A stretch of DNA of 64,000 nucleotides from Purpureocillium takamizusanense (GCF_022605165.1 NC_063075.1:2232001-2296000), one strand, 5' to 3'; positions 1 through 12,074 are shown, counted from the first letter of the stretch. Translations and numbers: made by a program. Notes: generated by a model not told the origin, from the letters alone.

Positions 1-643
1 GGTGCTATAGAGAAGCGATGGAGCGATCCCGGTTCCAGTCCACGGAATAGGGAACCTATCTATATCTTTGGTTGCATATCAATCCCGTCCTAGGACTTCG
101 TGCTTGTACAACACTTGCTCCGTATCAAGAATATTCTGAGATTGATGATTGCCATGCTGTGTGCGTCTGAGACATCATCGAACATAGAAGCCCTGAGGCT
201 ACCACCTGACATGCGTCTGGTTGAACCTGTACCTGACCGGTGCTTTGTGGGGCGATGCATAGGCCCATCCGCGTCTACGGAGAAGTTCTCATCCGGTCCT
301 GAGTACGTAGAATGCGCAGTTGCGGGGTGGTGGTGTCGCCGTCTCTTGGAGCGATGAATGTCGTGATGAACTGTGCTTCGATGCCGGCCCGAAGAGCGCC
401 CTGCCCACATGGATAAAGCATCAACGCCTCCTCTTGCCCAAGCCTTTCTTGCGTTATGATGCGAACGGCGGGTGTCCATAACTGAGGGCGTCCTTCCACC
501 TCAGAAACGCGAGTGTCTGCGTTGAAGGGCAATCCCGAGGCCACCCATCCTTCATTTGCTTCACGCCTACACCGCAGTTGTCCCTCAAGGCTTTCCTACA
601 CGCCACTGCACGCCACTGAGAGCACGATACGGGCGCTCCTGCC
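1..643. other. Upstream region of the A-T-C synthetase gene, no gene seen
   Basis: Short overlapping reading frames on both strands show no recognisable domain, no good codon bias and no plausible splice structure. The stretch next to 643 should contain the promoter and 5' leader of the synthetase. A gene truncated by the window edge cannot be excluded. Confidence 0.5.
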
Positions 644-3600
644 ATGGCGACTCACGACATGGAGGGCGACGAGCAGGTGGCCGACCGCCGCGCTGAAGTC
701 TATGGAAACCCAATCGAGGACTCGAACCAGAGCCTGTGGGATGTGCTGAGCGGGTCGGCATCTCAGTTCCCAGAAAGAACCGCACTCATATCCATGTGGC
801 AGCTCGGGGATGGCTGTGGCAGCGTGGACAGCGACGACTCCCCCGAGGGCTCCCAATGCTTGAGGTGGACTTTTGCTGATTTGCACAAACGAGCCACGGA
901 CCTGGCAGACGACCTAAACGCGCTCGGCTGTCACGCCGGCATGCACATGGCCGCGATTTTCTGGAACTCGGCAGAATGGGCTTTGTTCTTCTGGGCGGCC
1001 GCGAAGATGGGCATGGTCTACGTCCCGATCGACAGTCGCGGCGGCGAGGACACCCGATTCATCCTCTCGACTTTGAACCCGGAGGTGCTGGTGGTTCAGA
1101 ATGCGGAGATGGCGCGCTCGCTTGATCTGGGAAAAGGCCAGACGGCAGCGCAGAAGCTCCTCATCGACTGCTCTGGTAGCTTCAAGCAAGGTTGGATGAC
1201 CTTCAATGGTCACAATCTGAGGGACAGTCAGGGCGATCGAGTTGGATCGCCAGTTGTGGGACAGATAACTTTCGATGATCGGGAGGGCACGGACGAGGCA
1301 GCCCTCATCATCTTTACGAGCGGCACGACTGGAACGCCGAAAGGCTGCATCCACACGAACCGTAACCTCATCGCCCAGACATTCGACTTTGATCCGGACC
1401 CCCCCGAGTACATCGCCAAGTGGGTTGTCCACACGCCCGTGTCCCACATCTTCGCCATCAACAACGCCCTACGAGCATGGCGGACCGGATCGTCCGTCGT
1501 ATTCCCCTCAAAGACCTTCAACGTCGCGGCGACCGTCCGCGCCCTGGCCCAGGAACAATGCAGCGTCATTTCCGCGACCCCAACACTGGTGCGGGCTCTC
1601 CTCGCGCACAAGGACTTCCCCAGCCCAGACGACCTCAGCCTCTCCATGGTCACCATCGGAGGCACGGGCATCAGCGAAGAGGACATCCGCCTCTGCCTCG
1701 AGGAGCTCGGCGCAGACCACGCGGTGCAGGCGTACGGTATGAGCGAGGGAGCGCCCCTCGTGAGCTGGGCGCGCGGCGATCCGATGCTCACCGACGGATA
1801 CCACCCGGGTGTGGGAAAGATCCTGCCCGGCGCAAACGTCCGCATCTGCGCGCCCGGCACCCGAGACGTGCTTCAGCGTGGAGAGGTTGGCGAGCTGCAC
1901 GTTGGCGGACCATCCGTGATTGTGGGTTACTTTGCGGGTGCGGACAACGGCGCGTTCTACGCGGACGACACTGGGAAGTGGCTCGTCACCGGCGACCAAG
2001 GCAAGATTGACGAGGATGGTGTCGTGTATCTGTTTGGACGGTACAAGGATCTGATTATCCGCGGAGGAGAAAACATCCACCCTGCGAGGATCGAGTCTGC
2101 CTTGGCGGAGCTGCCCGGCGTGCAGGTAGGCACTCCTCGTTAACCCCTCTTGCCGTGAGACACAGGCTGATACGCGTTACTTAGAGCCAGATAGTTGGCA
2201 TCCCTGATGACACCGCCGGACAGCTCCTCGTCGCAGTCGTGAATCTGCCAGACAACATCACTAAGCCTCAGATCAGCGAAAAGGCAAAGGACCTGGGCCC
2301 CAAGTACACCATCGATCATGTGTACACACTGCAGGAGATTGGACTCGAGCGCTGGCCCGTCACCTCCCTCGGCAAGCCGAAGAAGGGTCTCCTGACAGAG
2401 GCTGTCGTCGCGAGATTTCGTTCATCAGTCATGGCAAGCAGCTCCCAGCGAGCACAAGGCCCGGCGTCCCAGCAGCTTGCAGATGTCTGCAGTACCTTGC
2501 AAGCCGTCTGGTACGCGTTGACCGGGGACAAGCCCGGCAAAGACGATACGCTTGCCTATCTTTCCGACAGCATCGCCCTACTCCGGTACTGCGACGGTGC
2601 CCTGCGCGAGACGGGACGGCGCTTGTACCTGCAGGACCTGGCTGTCCACGACACCATCGAGAAGCAGGTCAAGCTTCTCTTGGACAGAGAATCGGAGCAT
2701 TCGGACGAAGATTCGAGCGCTCAAAGAAACCCTACGGACTACCGACGCTTTCTGGTTGAAAGAAAGGAAGAGCTCTGCAAGGACGACCTCACCATGGTCA
2801 AGCCTCACCATTATGCTTCCATGTCTCCGAGAGAACTCTGGGACGTGGGATGCAGACGCCTGATTTCCATTGGCTTGCAGCGGTCCAACGTCGAGGACAT
2901 CATTCCGATCCGCGACTCTCTGCAAGGCATGGCCGCAGGATCGCGCCCACAGTCCTTCCACGTCCGTGTCAACTTCCGCGTCGCCGGCGTTGCGCAGAGC
3001 AAGATCCGCCAAGCGTTGGAGAGCGGTCTTCGTGAACACCCCATCCTCAGGGCGGTGGTCGCTACGCCGCCCATCGGTCCAATGTTCCACGTGGTCGTTG
3101 AAGCCGGCACGGAACTATTCGCCCGTCAGATCAAGGAGCAGACGGCCGTTTGCGAGGAGCAGGCCACGCAGATGTGCTCCGACGACGCTACATCGTCCCA
3201 GGCCCCCGAGTTCATGTTCTCTGCCACGATCATCTCAATTAAGAACACGAATCAGTGCCTCCTGTCCATGACGTACAGCCACTCTGTCATGGACGCCATG
3301 TTCCTGCTCCAGTGGCACAAGGACCTGGCCAGTCTCGTCTCCGGAAAGCCTCAGACACAGTCCATGAGAACCCCCTACATTTTGTTTGCAGATCTGCACC
3401 GCGACTACCAAGACAGCCTCGCCGCCCAGAGGGACATCCGATTCCACGTCCAGCGCCTTCGGGGCATCTCTCGTCTCCAATCAGCCCTTTGGCCACCCCA
3501 GCGCGCGCCAGGATGGATGGTGTCCAGCGACAAGGACGCTCCCCAGGCAGAAGCTCGCCAAAAGGCCCGAGAGGCTATCTGGAAAGGAGAATGGAACGGA

Positions 3601-4424
3601 CAGAAGGAACGAGAGTTTCGTTTTCCGCATAGAAGCCGCCTCGTCAGTCTGCCCAGCCTGCTGGTCTTGCGACAGGCCTGCGGCATCGAGGCGCCCATCC
3701 TGGCGCGCTGCGCGGTCGTGCTCTTCAGCATCATGCAGACCAAGTCGCGTTTCGCCGTGTACAGCTCCTACGAGGGCGGCCGTTCGTGGCCGTTTGTGCC
3801 CGACTGGATGCAGGGCTGCCTGCCCCCTCCGATGAGCGTGGACGGGCCGACGGTGGAGCGCGTGGTCAACATGGTCGAGGTGCGCCCCGAAGAGACCGTG
3901 CGTGAGTTCTTCGCCAGGATGAAGCTTGACTTTGAGCAGACGGTTCGACACCAGCACGCGCCGTGGGGTGGCATCCTCAAGGAGCTCAAGGAGGAGGCGC
4001 CTACCGCGGTGGAGGCTACCCTTCGACAGTCGTTTGTGTGGGATGTGAGTATGGGGATGGCGCTCTCGCCGCAATATCAGGAGGAAAAGTCCTCGTCCAT
4101 CTTGGAGCCAGTGTCGCGCCACGACTGGCCGGATTTGTAAGTCTGCGCGCTCCGCCATCCTCACCTTGTAACATACATGACTTGGGAGCCGTAACACCCC
4201 CCTCTCTCTCGTAAGACACATATCAGCTAACCTTTCGCGTCAGCGGCTTCTGCTGGAACATGTTCAACATCACCACGGACAGCATCCTCTTCATCGCCTC
4301 GTGGGACACTGCGCAGATGTCTGCGCGCGAGGTGGACCGCTGCTGCGACGACATGGCATCCGTGCTGCGGGCTCTTGGTTGCGAGGAGAACTGGGACAAG
4401 CGTGTTGGCGCATGCATGCCTTGA
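644..4424 (+). CDS. Single-module NRPS-like synthetase (A-T-C), 1202 aa
   Basis: Three exons: 644-2125, 2191-4136, 4244-4424. The adenylation domain (about residues 30-560) shows the P-loop SGTTGTPKG near 226, YGMSEGA near 365, and GRYKDLIIRGGENIHP near 465. A C-terminal lysine segment, SLGKPKKG, lies near 556. A carrier-like segment with the candidate phosphopantetheine serine in LSDSIALL (near 620) follows, then a condensation/acyltransferase-like domain to the C-terminus. Family knowledge: such enzymes activate an acid as acyl-AMP, load it on the carrier and transfer it to an acceptor. The condensation motif reads SHSVMDA (near 859) rather than HHxxxDG, so the first His is replaced by Ser. 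That domain may be a specialised acyltransferase or a weak enzyme. No tailoring genes sit beside it apart from a small unknown gene. The substrate cannot be read by eye. The first ATG of the long frame was chosen. Confidence 0.85.
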
Positions 4425-4608
4425 CTGATTTGGCGCTTTGCTTTCGAAGAAGCTTGTTTGCCACAAAAAAGAAGAAGGTGTTTTGTGAATCGGAGCTTTC
4501 CTTCTCGGTCTTATATGACGGTTGCGTGGGCTTGCTAAGGTGACGCAGTAAACTCGGCGAGCAGGAGCTCCCAGCGCCTTGTCAGTTGCGTCAAAGGCAC
4601 TCTTGTCG

Positions 4609-4619
4609 TATATAAATAG
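4609..4619 (+). promoter_or_regulatory. TATA box of the small gene at 4769
   Basis: TATATAAATAG lies 150 nt upstream of the ATG at 4769. This is the expected distance for a fungal core promoter with a leader of about 120 nt, and it supports transcription of the downstream small gene. Confidence 0.5.
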
Positions 4620-4768
4620 AGGCAGCAGTTTCCCGAATCTTGTCCTCCTCGACCATCGCAAAGCTTGATTTGTATCGTGTGTATTCGAACCCTCCCAAAA
4701 TTCTCACAAGCAACGTAGACGTAGTGTTCAGCGAAATCTCGTGCAGCCACCAACCCATTAAAGCAAAG

Positions 4769-5260
4769 ATGCCCTCCTCCTCCATGCGCCCCTTCGACGA
4801 CCAAGACCTCCTCCGCGCCTCGTACATCGACTACCTGACCACCTGGCTCGAGTCCCGCGCATGGAAACCCTCGATGCTATCAGGAAAGGTCGGCCCAGAC
4901 ATGGAAGCCCAGCAGGCGTGGGAAGGACGCCGCCGGCCCGTCGAGATGGCCATGCGGCTCGTGTACCACGTCCACGCGCACATGCTGCAGAGCGGGAGAG
5001 CCGCAACCCATTCTCTCCGCGGCACGCTCTCCAGGAGCATAGAAATGAGCGCGTGGCGCGAGGTGCTGGACCAGGCGAACCCGTGGCTCCTGACCAAGAG
5101 GCCGCAGCTGCGCGAGATGCGTCACAGCCGCGCGGCGCGGGCGGTGGACTTCCTCGCCGAGTTTGACAGTTTTGTGGCGGAGGAGGGGCTTACGGAGAGG
5201 CAGGTCGTGGTGATGGACTGCCCGTGGGTTGAGACGTGGGCGGAGCAGATTCTTGATTAA
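4769..5260 (+). CDS. Hypothetical protein, 163 aa
   Basis: An uninterrupted frame begins MPSSSMRPFDDQDLLR and ends in AEQILD. It opens upstream to 4640, but the ATG at 4769 has a better context and lies beyond a likely TATA-driven start site. The protein looks soluble and mostly helical, with many Arg, Glu and Trp residues and no signal peptide, membrane segment or cysteine pattern. I recognise no family. It lies 344 nt downstream of the A-T-C synthetase on the same strand, so a link is possible but nothing in the sequence proves it. Confidence 0.55.
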   Translation: MPSSSMRPFDDQDLLRASYIDYLTTWLESRAWKPSMLSGKVGPDMEAQQAWEGRRRPVEMAMRLVYHVHAHMLQSGRAATHSLRGTLSRSIEMSAWREVLDQANPWLLTKRPQLREMRHSRAARAVDFLAEFDSFVAEEGLTERQVVVMDCPWVETWAEQILD

Positions 5261-5687
5261 GAGTTCTTCGCCCCGTGAGGGCCGTTGTTGTTGTTGCTGT
5301 TTTCATCGTTCTGAGGGCCCGGCCTGGTATTGATTGTTCTGTCATGTCGAGTTGAGAGGTAGCAAGCAACAGTACAGCAAAAGCAAAGTGTAGAAAACAT
5401 GACAGTTCCAGAAACGCCCCGGGTATCAATCGTATCCCCAAATCATCATCCATTTCCGTTCTCCGATCCTCCCATCGTCGCTCGTTAGACGTGACCTCGC
5501 CCGCGACCCTCACCGTGCTCCCAACAGTAAACCCCACCCCTTCCGTCCAGGATCTAAGCCTTGTCGACCGATGAGGGGCCGTCGTATAGTCGGTCGGTCG
5601 GTCGGGAAGAATATCGTTGTCGGGAGTGAACGGCCGAGAAGCGCGAAAGAAAAAAAAGTCACATCTTTGGAACGCGACGGTAAAAAG

Positions 5688-7159
5688 TTAGCCCTCGCGA
5701 GTCTCAAAATGGACGAGGACAAACTCGTGGAACTCGTCCACGTCGCCACCGAGCTCGCCCTGCTCCTCGACGACCCACCAGACGGCTGCGATGCGCAAGA
5801 ACGCGAACGCGACGGTGCCCAGGACGGCCGCGATGCAGCTCACGACCACGCCCTTGAGCAGCTGCCAGTCGGCGCCATCATCGCCAGGGCGGCCATGGCC
5901 ACCACCACCGCCGCCGTGACCGACGTTGTTGGAGGCGCCGAAAAGCCAGAACCAGGTGAAGAGGGACGTGGCAATCGCAATGACGAGGACCGCGGCCTGC
6001 AGGTACAGCAGCAGCACGGTCGAGAGGACGAACATCTCATGAGCGGCGAGCGTGCCCATGCAGATGACGAACATGATCGCAAGAGCGGGCTGGACGTAGC
6101 TTCCAAGACTAGATGGACAAGTAGGTTATGAGTTAGCATATGCTTTCTCGTTTTGTCAAACGTGAAAAGGAGAATTCGGGGGCAGGAAACTTACACGTCC
6201 CAAAGCGCGGCATCATCAACATCGTCGTACTTCCAAATGGTAGCGGCCAAGAGGACACAAGCCACGGCCATAATCACAAGGCCCTGGGCCATAAAAATAG
6301 CCGCGTGCATAGTCGAGTTCATCTCCCAACGGCGCTTCACAAACTGGCCCTCGGGCGTGAGCGCGAGGTCGCCGCCATCATTCTCAGAGATGCCACCACC
6401 ACCAGCGAAACCAGCAGCAGCAGCAGCAGTCTGGCGGCCGTGTATCTGTCCATGTGCAAGCACCTGCATCTGGTTTCCGGTCTCAGTATCAACATTGTCA
6501 AGGGTCGACGCCACGAGGGTCAGGGGTGGCGAGGCGCTCTGCTGCGCGGTTGGAGAGTTGTTTACCGTCGACTTGGAACCCAAGGCACGAGGCGTGCCGT
6601 CGCCCGCGCCCGAAGAGGCTGACGACGACGAGGAGGCGAGCCAGCTGGGCGCCGGACCGCCGCCGGGCGTGCCCGCGGCACCACCGCTACCACCAGCCGC
6701 GTGGTGGGTGTCGCGACGCATGCCGCTGGACATGGGAAGCAGGCGCCAAAAGTCAGAAAGGGGAGGCGAAGAGACGCCGTCGCCGCCGTGAGCGACACCG
6801 CCACCAGCACCACCTTCGCCAGTGTTCTTGACGGTGGAGGCAGTAGTCATAGCAGTCTCCGCGGCACCAGGCGAGCCGGGGACAAGTCCACCGCTGGCGG
6901 ACGAGGACGAGGAGTCAGGTCCGATGCTGCGGTACGACATAGCTGAGCGCAGAGGCGAGGGGGTCAGCAGCTGAGTTCCCTGGCGAGGCATGGCAGGCAG
7001 TGGGAGAAGGGGGGTGGTCGGCACCGAAGCCTGCTGATGAAGCGGCTGGTGCTGCTGCTCCTCGCTGGGAGCCGGAGTGATCTTACCGCTCTGCGAAGCG
7101 TTGCGCGAGGAGACGTTGACCGCGGTGGCAATCTTCTTTCCTTTCTTGTCGGAAGGCAT
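5688..7159 (-). CDS. Ser/Gly-rich multi-pass membrane protein, 461 aa
   Basis: Two exons on the minus strand: 7159-6195 and 6108-5688. The donor GTAAGT sits directly in front of an in-frame stop, and splicing restores WDVLGSYVQPALAIMF. The first 250 residues are low-complexity, rich in Ser, Gly, Ala and Pro, and probably disordered and cytosolic. The C-terminal 200 residues hold about five hydrophobic helices: one around MHAAIFMAQGLVIMAVACVL, a block after the junction, and a last one around LLKGVVVSCIAAVLGTVAF. A Gly/His loop (NVGHGGGGGGHGRPGDDG) separates the last two. The short acidic tail ends in HFETREG. The topology recalls uncharacterised fungal integral membrane proteins of unknown role, and I do not assign a function. 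The start is the ATG of MPSDKKGKK; the frame upstream has only a TTG. Confidence 0.75.
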
Positions 7160-7911
7160 CTTGTGTCTCAAAATGGTTACTTTTTTTTTGTTGGGGTTTG
7201 TTGGTTTTTTGTCTTCTCAGAGTTGGTGATGACTCGCAGTCTGGTGTTTCTCCCGACCGCGTGCAAATGCGAGAGACAGCGTACACAGCTGTCAACGAAG
7301 TAGCAGGAAACCGAAAACGAGTCGCAGAAAAACGTGCAAGGGAAACAATAGATGACACACTGAGCTGGCGGATAGCCTGTGAAGCCTTGTTGCGTGCGTT
7401 GCGTGCGTTGGCAAGAGCCGACTTCGTAGGCGTGTTGGGGGTGGGTGAGCGGTCGAAGGTGAGTGTGTGTGCAAGGAGACAGAACGCGATCAACAGCTGC
7501 TGGCTCGCGGAGAACAAGATATACCCGGCCACTGGCTGGCCAGCTGGCGAGCAGCCGTTCAGACTGGCCGTTCAGCCATTGGCCTTGATGCGGCGTTCGA
7601 ATGGGTGACGGCGTTGTTCAGTCGGTTGCCCTGGGTACACAGGGGGGCCGCACACGACGGCCACATGGCAACGGCTGGGTGTTGATCAGAAAGCCTCCGC
7701 GCCCTGGGCTGTGGTGGAAAGCATATCAGTCCTAAAAAGGTGAGAAGGGGGGGGGGGGGGGGTTCGAAGTTTGCCCATCCCTATGCCGCATGTTTGCGTG
7801 TTGACAGTTCATGTCGGGTATCGTAGCACCAGTGAGCTCGAGCTCAGCATCACCAACGCATGTTACGGTCTCGTGCCAGTGGAGGAAAACTTAGGTTGGT
7901 GGTATTCGTAC
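7160..7911. other. Intergenic region with a run of 16 G
   Basis: It lies between two minus-strand genes. It should hold the promoter of the 5688-7159 gene and the 3' end of the peroxin gene. A homopolymer of 16 G occupies 7747-7762 and may be length-uncertain in the assembly. GCGTTGCGT-type short repeats occur near 7390-7412. No reading frame here is convincing. Confidence 0.5.
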
Positions 7912-9795
7912 TCATTCGAGGTTCATTCTCGCCTCGTCCCCTATCCCCCACTGCCCTCCATCCTTGCCCTGCTTCTGCAGTTCAATCTCCAATTCACGCC
8001 CCAGGCTGGTCGTGTCTTCCTCGTTTGACGGCTCGCTCGTTACCTCGCTTAGCCTTCTCGACCTTTCCTTTTCTACAGGGACCCGCCCTTTCGACTCGGC
8101 CGGGTTCCGCCTCCTCAGCGACGGCCAGAAAGAAGATCTGGACGACGTCGAGTGTACAGAGGCCGAGTCGTCCATAGTCTTTGCACTGGAATCATCGGCA
8201 ATCGTCGAGTCAGGGCCGGGTAGTGACGGCTCGGCGCGCGTCGGCACCATCTTCTCCCCCGTAGTACTGTATCCCTCAGATGTGGATCCGTTCTCGGCAG
8301 TTGCAGTTGCTGGCTGCTGAGCCTCGGTCTCATCTACTTCCACAAGCTCGGCGTCGCGGTACCACTTCCGTCGGCGCGTCCATTTTCCCCAGCCGTCGAT
8401 TCCTCTACGGCCATTTTGCCACTAGGTCTGTCAGCGGATGTCTTGTAGTCCGAGTCACTATCGACGTACCTTATTGTCATAGTATATCCAGCCATTCTTG
8501 CCCTCATCGCCGTCGTACTCGATGGGGCCCTGTTCGTCCGGCACGCCGTCGACCCTCCATCTGCTGCCATCGACCCATTGCCATCTCATGTTACTCCCGT
8601 CCTCAACATCTGGCAAGTCAAATTCGTCCTTGTGGGGAACGGTGCTGTTGTGTTCATCCGTCCAGGCGGGTCGCTCATACGCGAACAAGCTAGACGTCCA
8701 TCCAAGGCCGATCCATCGGCGCTGGTTCTCGTAGATGATGAATGTAAACTTGACTCCAGAGCTCCGGGTCTCTCGCCCGTTGACCTTGATGCTTGGATTG
8801 CTCTTCGCTCGGGCGAGCTCAGCCTCGAACCTGGCCGACTTCTTCGCTTTAGTCGGGCCGTCAAAGCGCAGCCCAGTGATGGCCGACGCCACACGCCGAA
8901 CCATGGCGCTCCTCCAGATGATTGTCCTCGCCACGCGCATCACCCGCGCGTGCCATGTCAGGGCCAGGGTTCCGGCGACGAGGACGACGCGTCTGGTGGT
9001 GATGACTCGCAATGGAGGCATCGTCAGTGCGAGCCAGAATGGTGTGATGATGAGAAGTCGGAGGAACATGGCCGTCAGGGCGGGTTTTGTGGTAGCGCTT
9101 GTTGGCGTTCGCTGGGTGCTCAAGAAATCGGTCATTTCGATGAGCGGCTCCATGAGGACGTTGCACCGGCTGGTAAATTCCTTGAGCGTCTCAACGATCT
9201 CGTCGAGCGTCTTCTGGTGTTTTGTGTTAGTGACTTCGGACTGGGCTCTCGTATGCTTGGAGCGCTGTCCGGCGCCGGACTGGGCGTTCTTTGGCTGTCC
9301 GGAGCTGCCAGACGAGCCTCCCTGCGACTTGGCCCCATCCTTCACCTCACGCGCAGGTTCGCTCCAGCCGCTTGTGCTGAGGGGACTATATCGCCTCCCA
9401 TACATGCCGACGATGAGGCCGATGCCAACGACGATGGGTCCCGCGCGCTTGACGAGAATGTCACCGTACAAGCAAACAGCCCAGAAGGCGGAGAGCAGGA
9501 GGAAGCTCTGCCAAGGATCGCCGGTGCTCCATGTCAGCAGGCCGACAAACTTGTTGAGCGGCAGCAAGAACGGATGGCTGTAGGCGAGCGCGCGGGTGAC
9601 CTGAGGCGGCGTGGCGAGCAGAAGCGGGCTCTTCTGGTGGACGAGGATAGTGGAGCGGCGGGCGGATCGCGAGGGCGTGTTGGCGGAGAGAGTGACGGGG
9701 GAGAAGGCGGCAAAGGTCGGAGGGAGGCCGGTCGAGCTCCGGGATTCGAGGTTGGAGGGCCCGGTGCCTGTCGAGGCGTCGTCGCGGGCAGACAT
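7912..9795 (-). CDS. Peroxisomal membrane peroxin with dysferlin domain (Pex30/Pex23 family), 611 aa
   Basis: Two exons: 9795-8470 and 8421-7912. The N-terminal half carries two hydrophobic regions, KFVGLLTWSTGDPW onward to about residue 150 and another around FLRLLIITPFWLALTMPP. This is typical of the Pex24/Pex30 membrane domain, which works at ER-peroxisome contact sites and controls peroxisome number and size. The second half has the dysferlin signature: FTFIIYENQRRWIGLGW for DysF-N, then WQWVDGSRWRVDG and GWIYYDNK, which the splice joins to WQNGRRG. The family-typical KWTRRRKWYRDAEL follows. Without the intron at 8469-8422 the frame stops just before this motif, which supports the model. 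The acidic Ser/Thr-rich tail of about 125 residues looks disordered. Which paralogue it is (Pex30, 31 or 32 type) cannot be settled by eye. Confidence 0.88.
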
Positions 9796-11730
9796 TGGCG
9801 CGCCAACTTCCGATAGCCACGGGGAGTCCTTGCCGGCGCGGACACGTTAGCAAGGGATGTCGGGCGGTGGATGGCGAGGTACGAGAAGAGGTAGTACGGA
9901 GGATGAGGAATGGTGGCACAAGCCCGCCCACGGGCAACGCGACGAGGCGCCGTGGAGCGAGCGTGAAGCGTCGCGCGCGGCTCAGCTCCTGGTGACGACG
10001 ACGTTGCAAGCCCACCCAGCTCTGGGCGGCTAGAACATGACATCACATGCTCCGCCCCTCAAGATTCGGGCGCGCTAGACGGGAAGAAAGGAGGGAAGCG
10101 GGAGGGGAGAAAACAAAGAATATCGTCAAGCGTGACAGTGGTAGCGGGTCGTGACGTGGCGAAGACGGGAAGATCAGAGGGAGGGGGGAGGAGGCGACGG
10201 CGGAAGAACCAATTCGCAGGCTCCCGGATGGACTCACAATTGCAGCCATTAAGGCGCGTTGCGCTGGCCTGCTGCAGGCACTGAGAGGTGGTTGCGGCAG
10301 GCGAGTCCAAACGTCATTTGGCGTCGCAAGCAGCCGAACCTCGAGAGCGCGCTGGAGCACAGGCAGGTAAGACCCCTATAAGGGCAGTATAGGTAACCTG
10401 CAGTGGGCAGGGCCGGGGCTCGACTCGACTCGGTCGTCGCACACGCGCCACGCCGGCCGCCGTCTATCGTCGTCGTCGTCGTCGTCTGGCGTCGGCTCGC
10501 CGGTCGCACCAGGTTCCACGCTGGATTCGATGCGGGCTCACTGCTCGGGCATCGGGGAAAAGAGGGAGAAAGAAAGCAAGCCGTGAGCGAGGCTGGGCAC
10601 CTGCGCCGGAGGTGAGATATAAGGCTGCACACGGAGGCGCGGAGGAACCCATGACATGACGCCGCCGACCTGTTTTGGGGGGGACAATGAGCCGAGGGAC
10701 GGATGGGCTGGTGCTTGGGGGTCTTTAGTGGAATGAATAGCAGCCTGCCGGCACCTGGACACCTACAGGTAACTTGGTACATCCACGTGAGGACGGGGCG
10801 GGCGTTGGCTGTGGATAGCCCCGCACTGGCTAGCCGGCTGGGGGGGGGGGTTTATCACATGAAGAAGGAGGGGATGCGATAGGCCGCAGGCCCAGCCGTG
10901 CCCGCCTGTCCTCCGTGCCCCACGACAGCCCGCAGAGCCGGTTCTCGCGAGCCCCAGCGCCCTGTTGTAGTGTGGAGGACGTTGTGGGTGGGCAGCTCCA
11001 GCACCTACCTTAGGTACTAAGTACCTACTAACCTAGCCAGCGCTGCGCCTTCGGCGCTGCTCAGATTGGCTGCTTCTTCCGCTGCAAGTACCGAGCCAGC
11101 TGGGCTGCCGAATCGATCGAAACCCGATGGCATGCTCAACTCCGGACCAACAAACTTACACGAAATAATTCACATCCCCGACAAGCAAGTGCACCCGCGC
11201 AAACCAGCAGGGGGCCTGCGTTCATTAATCACAAAGGAAACTATATTCAAGGATCGACTAGCAGTTAACCTCCACCAGACAACCTCGCCGTCGCCAATCA
11301 TGGTCCCAGCCATTCGTCGCTCCATTCATTCCCCATCATTCATTCCACAGATAGGGCGGACAGACTAGACCGTAGGGGCCTGGGCCTGGGCTTCGTGAGC
11401 CGACGGGCCCACGATGAACGCCGAACGACCGGACAAGACAAGGAGAGGAAAAAGGATCGAATGCGGCCAAGTGCCGCTCAAGCTGTGTAGTCGTAAATAG
11501 GGTATTGGGTATCTCGGTTGTCTATCTCTTTTTTTTCTGTCTCTTTTTGTCGTGGTAGTAGTTTTGTTGTTTTTGAGTTACTTCATGGCCGCCGCTGACT
11601 GAGTCGTATCCCAAAGCGGTGGGCAGCTCCTCCCCCGGTCAGGCACTACAATGCTGTCATGTGCTCGTCCGAGAGAGGAGCTGATAGGTGTAAACAAAGT
11701 GAAAAGGGGCGCGTCATCATGGCTACTCCG
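9796..11730. other. Intergenic region, promoter side of the peroxin gene
   Basis: No supported gene. It contains CGT trinucleotide runs near 10467-10486 and a cluster of AGGTA/TACCT-type short inverted repeats at 10372-10400 and 11008-11036. Homopolymer G runs occur near 10677 and 10842. The part next to 9796 should carry the peroxin promoter, and the part next to 11731 the 3' untranslated region of the metallothionein gene. Confidence 0.5.
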
Positions 11731-11879
11731 TTAGTGGCCGCATGATGAGCAGGAGCCTGTTTGCGCAGCAACGTCAGCGAAGTCCATCAGTCTCGGCATC
11801 CGAGGCCTGGGCGGCAGTGCGTACAGCTTGAGCCGCAGTTGCAGGAGGCAGAGCCAGAGCAGCCACAGTCGCCAGCCAT
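11731..11879 (-). CDS. Copper metallothionein, 26 aa, split by a 68-nt intron
   Basis: Two exons: 11879-11825 and 11756-11731, with an intron at 11824-11757 (GTACGC donor, CAG acceptor). Read straight through, the frame gives a 30-residue product with a non-matching tail. Spliced, it gives 26 residues with cysteines at 5, 7, 13, 15, 19, 21 and 24. This is the CxC-x5-CxC-x3-CxC-x2-C spacing of the Neurospora crassa copper metallothionein family, and it starts MAGDCGC and ends CSSCGH. Family knowledge: the seven thiolates bind a Cu(I) cluster in the cytosol and buffer copper. The codon split across the intron is T|GC for Cys19. A TATA-like element lies on the same strand near 12069-12074. The gene is short enough to be missed by automatic predictors. 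Confidence 0.88.
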
Positions 11880-12068
11880 TGTGATGAGGTTTTTGTTTTG
11901 TTTTGACGGGGGGTTGGGGCTAATATCAAATGTATAGGTACGAAACCCAAGAGACTGCTGGCTGGTTGAGTGATAAAGGCGTTTGCGTTTCGAGATGCAA
12001 TCTCTACTTGAAGAGAAAAGGAAGGGGAGAAAAGAAGAGAAACTCTCAACCGGGTGAGCACATGCGGC

Positions 12069-12074
12069 TTTATA
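12069..12074 (-). promoter_or_regulatory. TATA box of the metallothionein gene
   Basis: On the minus strand TATAAA lies about 190 nt upstream of the metallothionein ATG at 11879, leaving a leader of about 160 nt. It is a motif match only. I could not identify a metal-response element. Confidence 0.4.

Noticed and set aside
8578..9816. Plus-strand frame of 412 codons
   Set aside because: Antisense to the peroxin gene, whose strand carries the dysferlin motifs and the intron.
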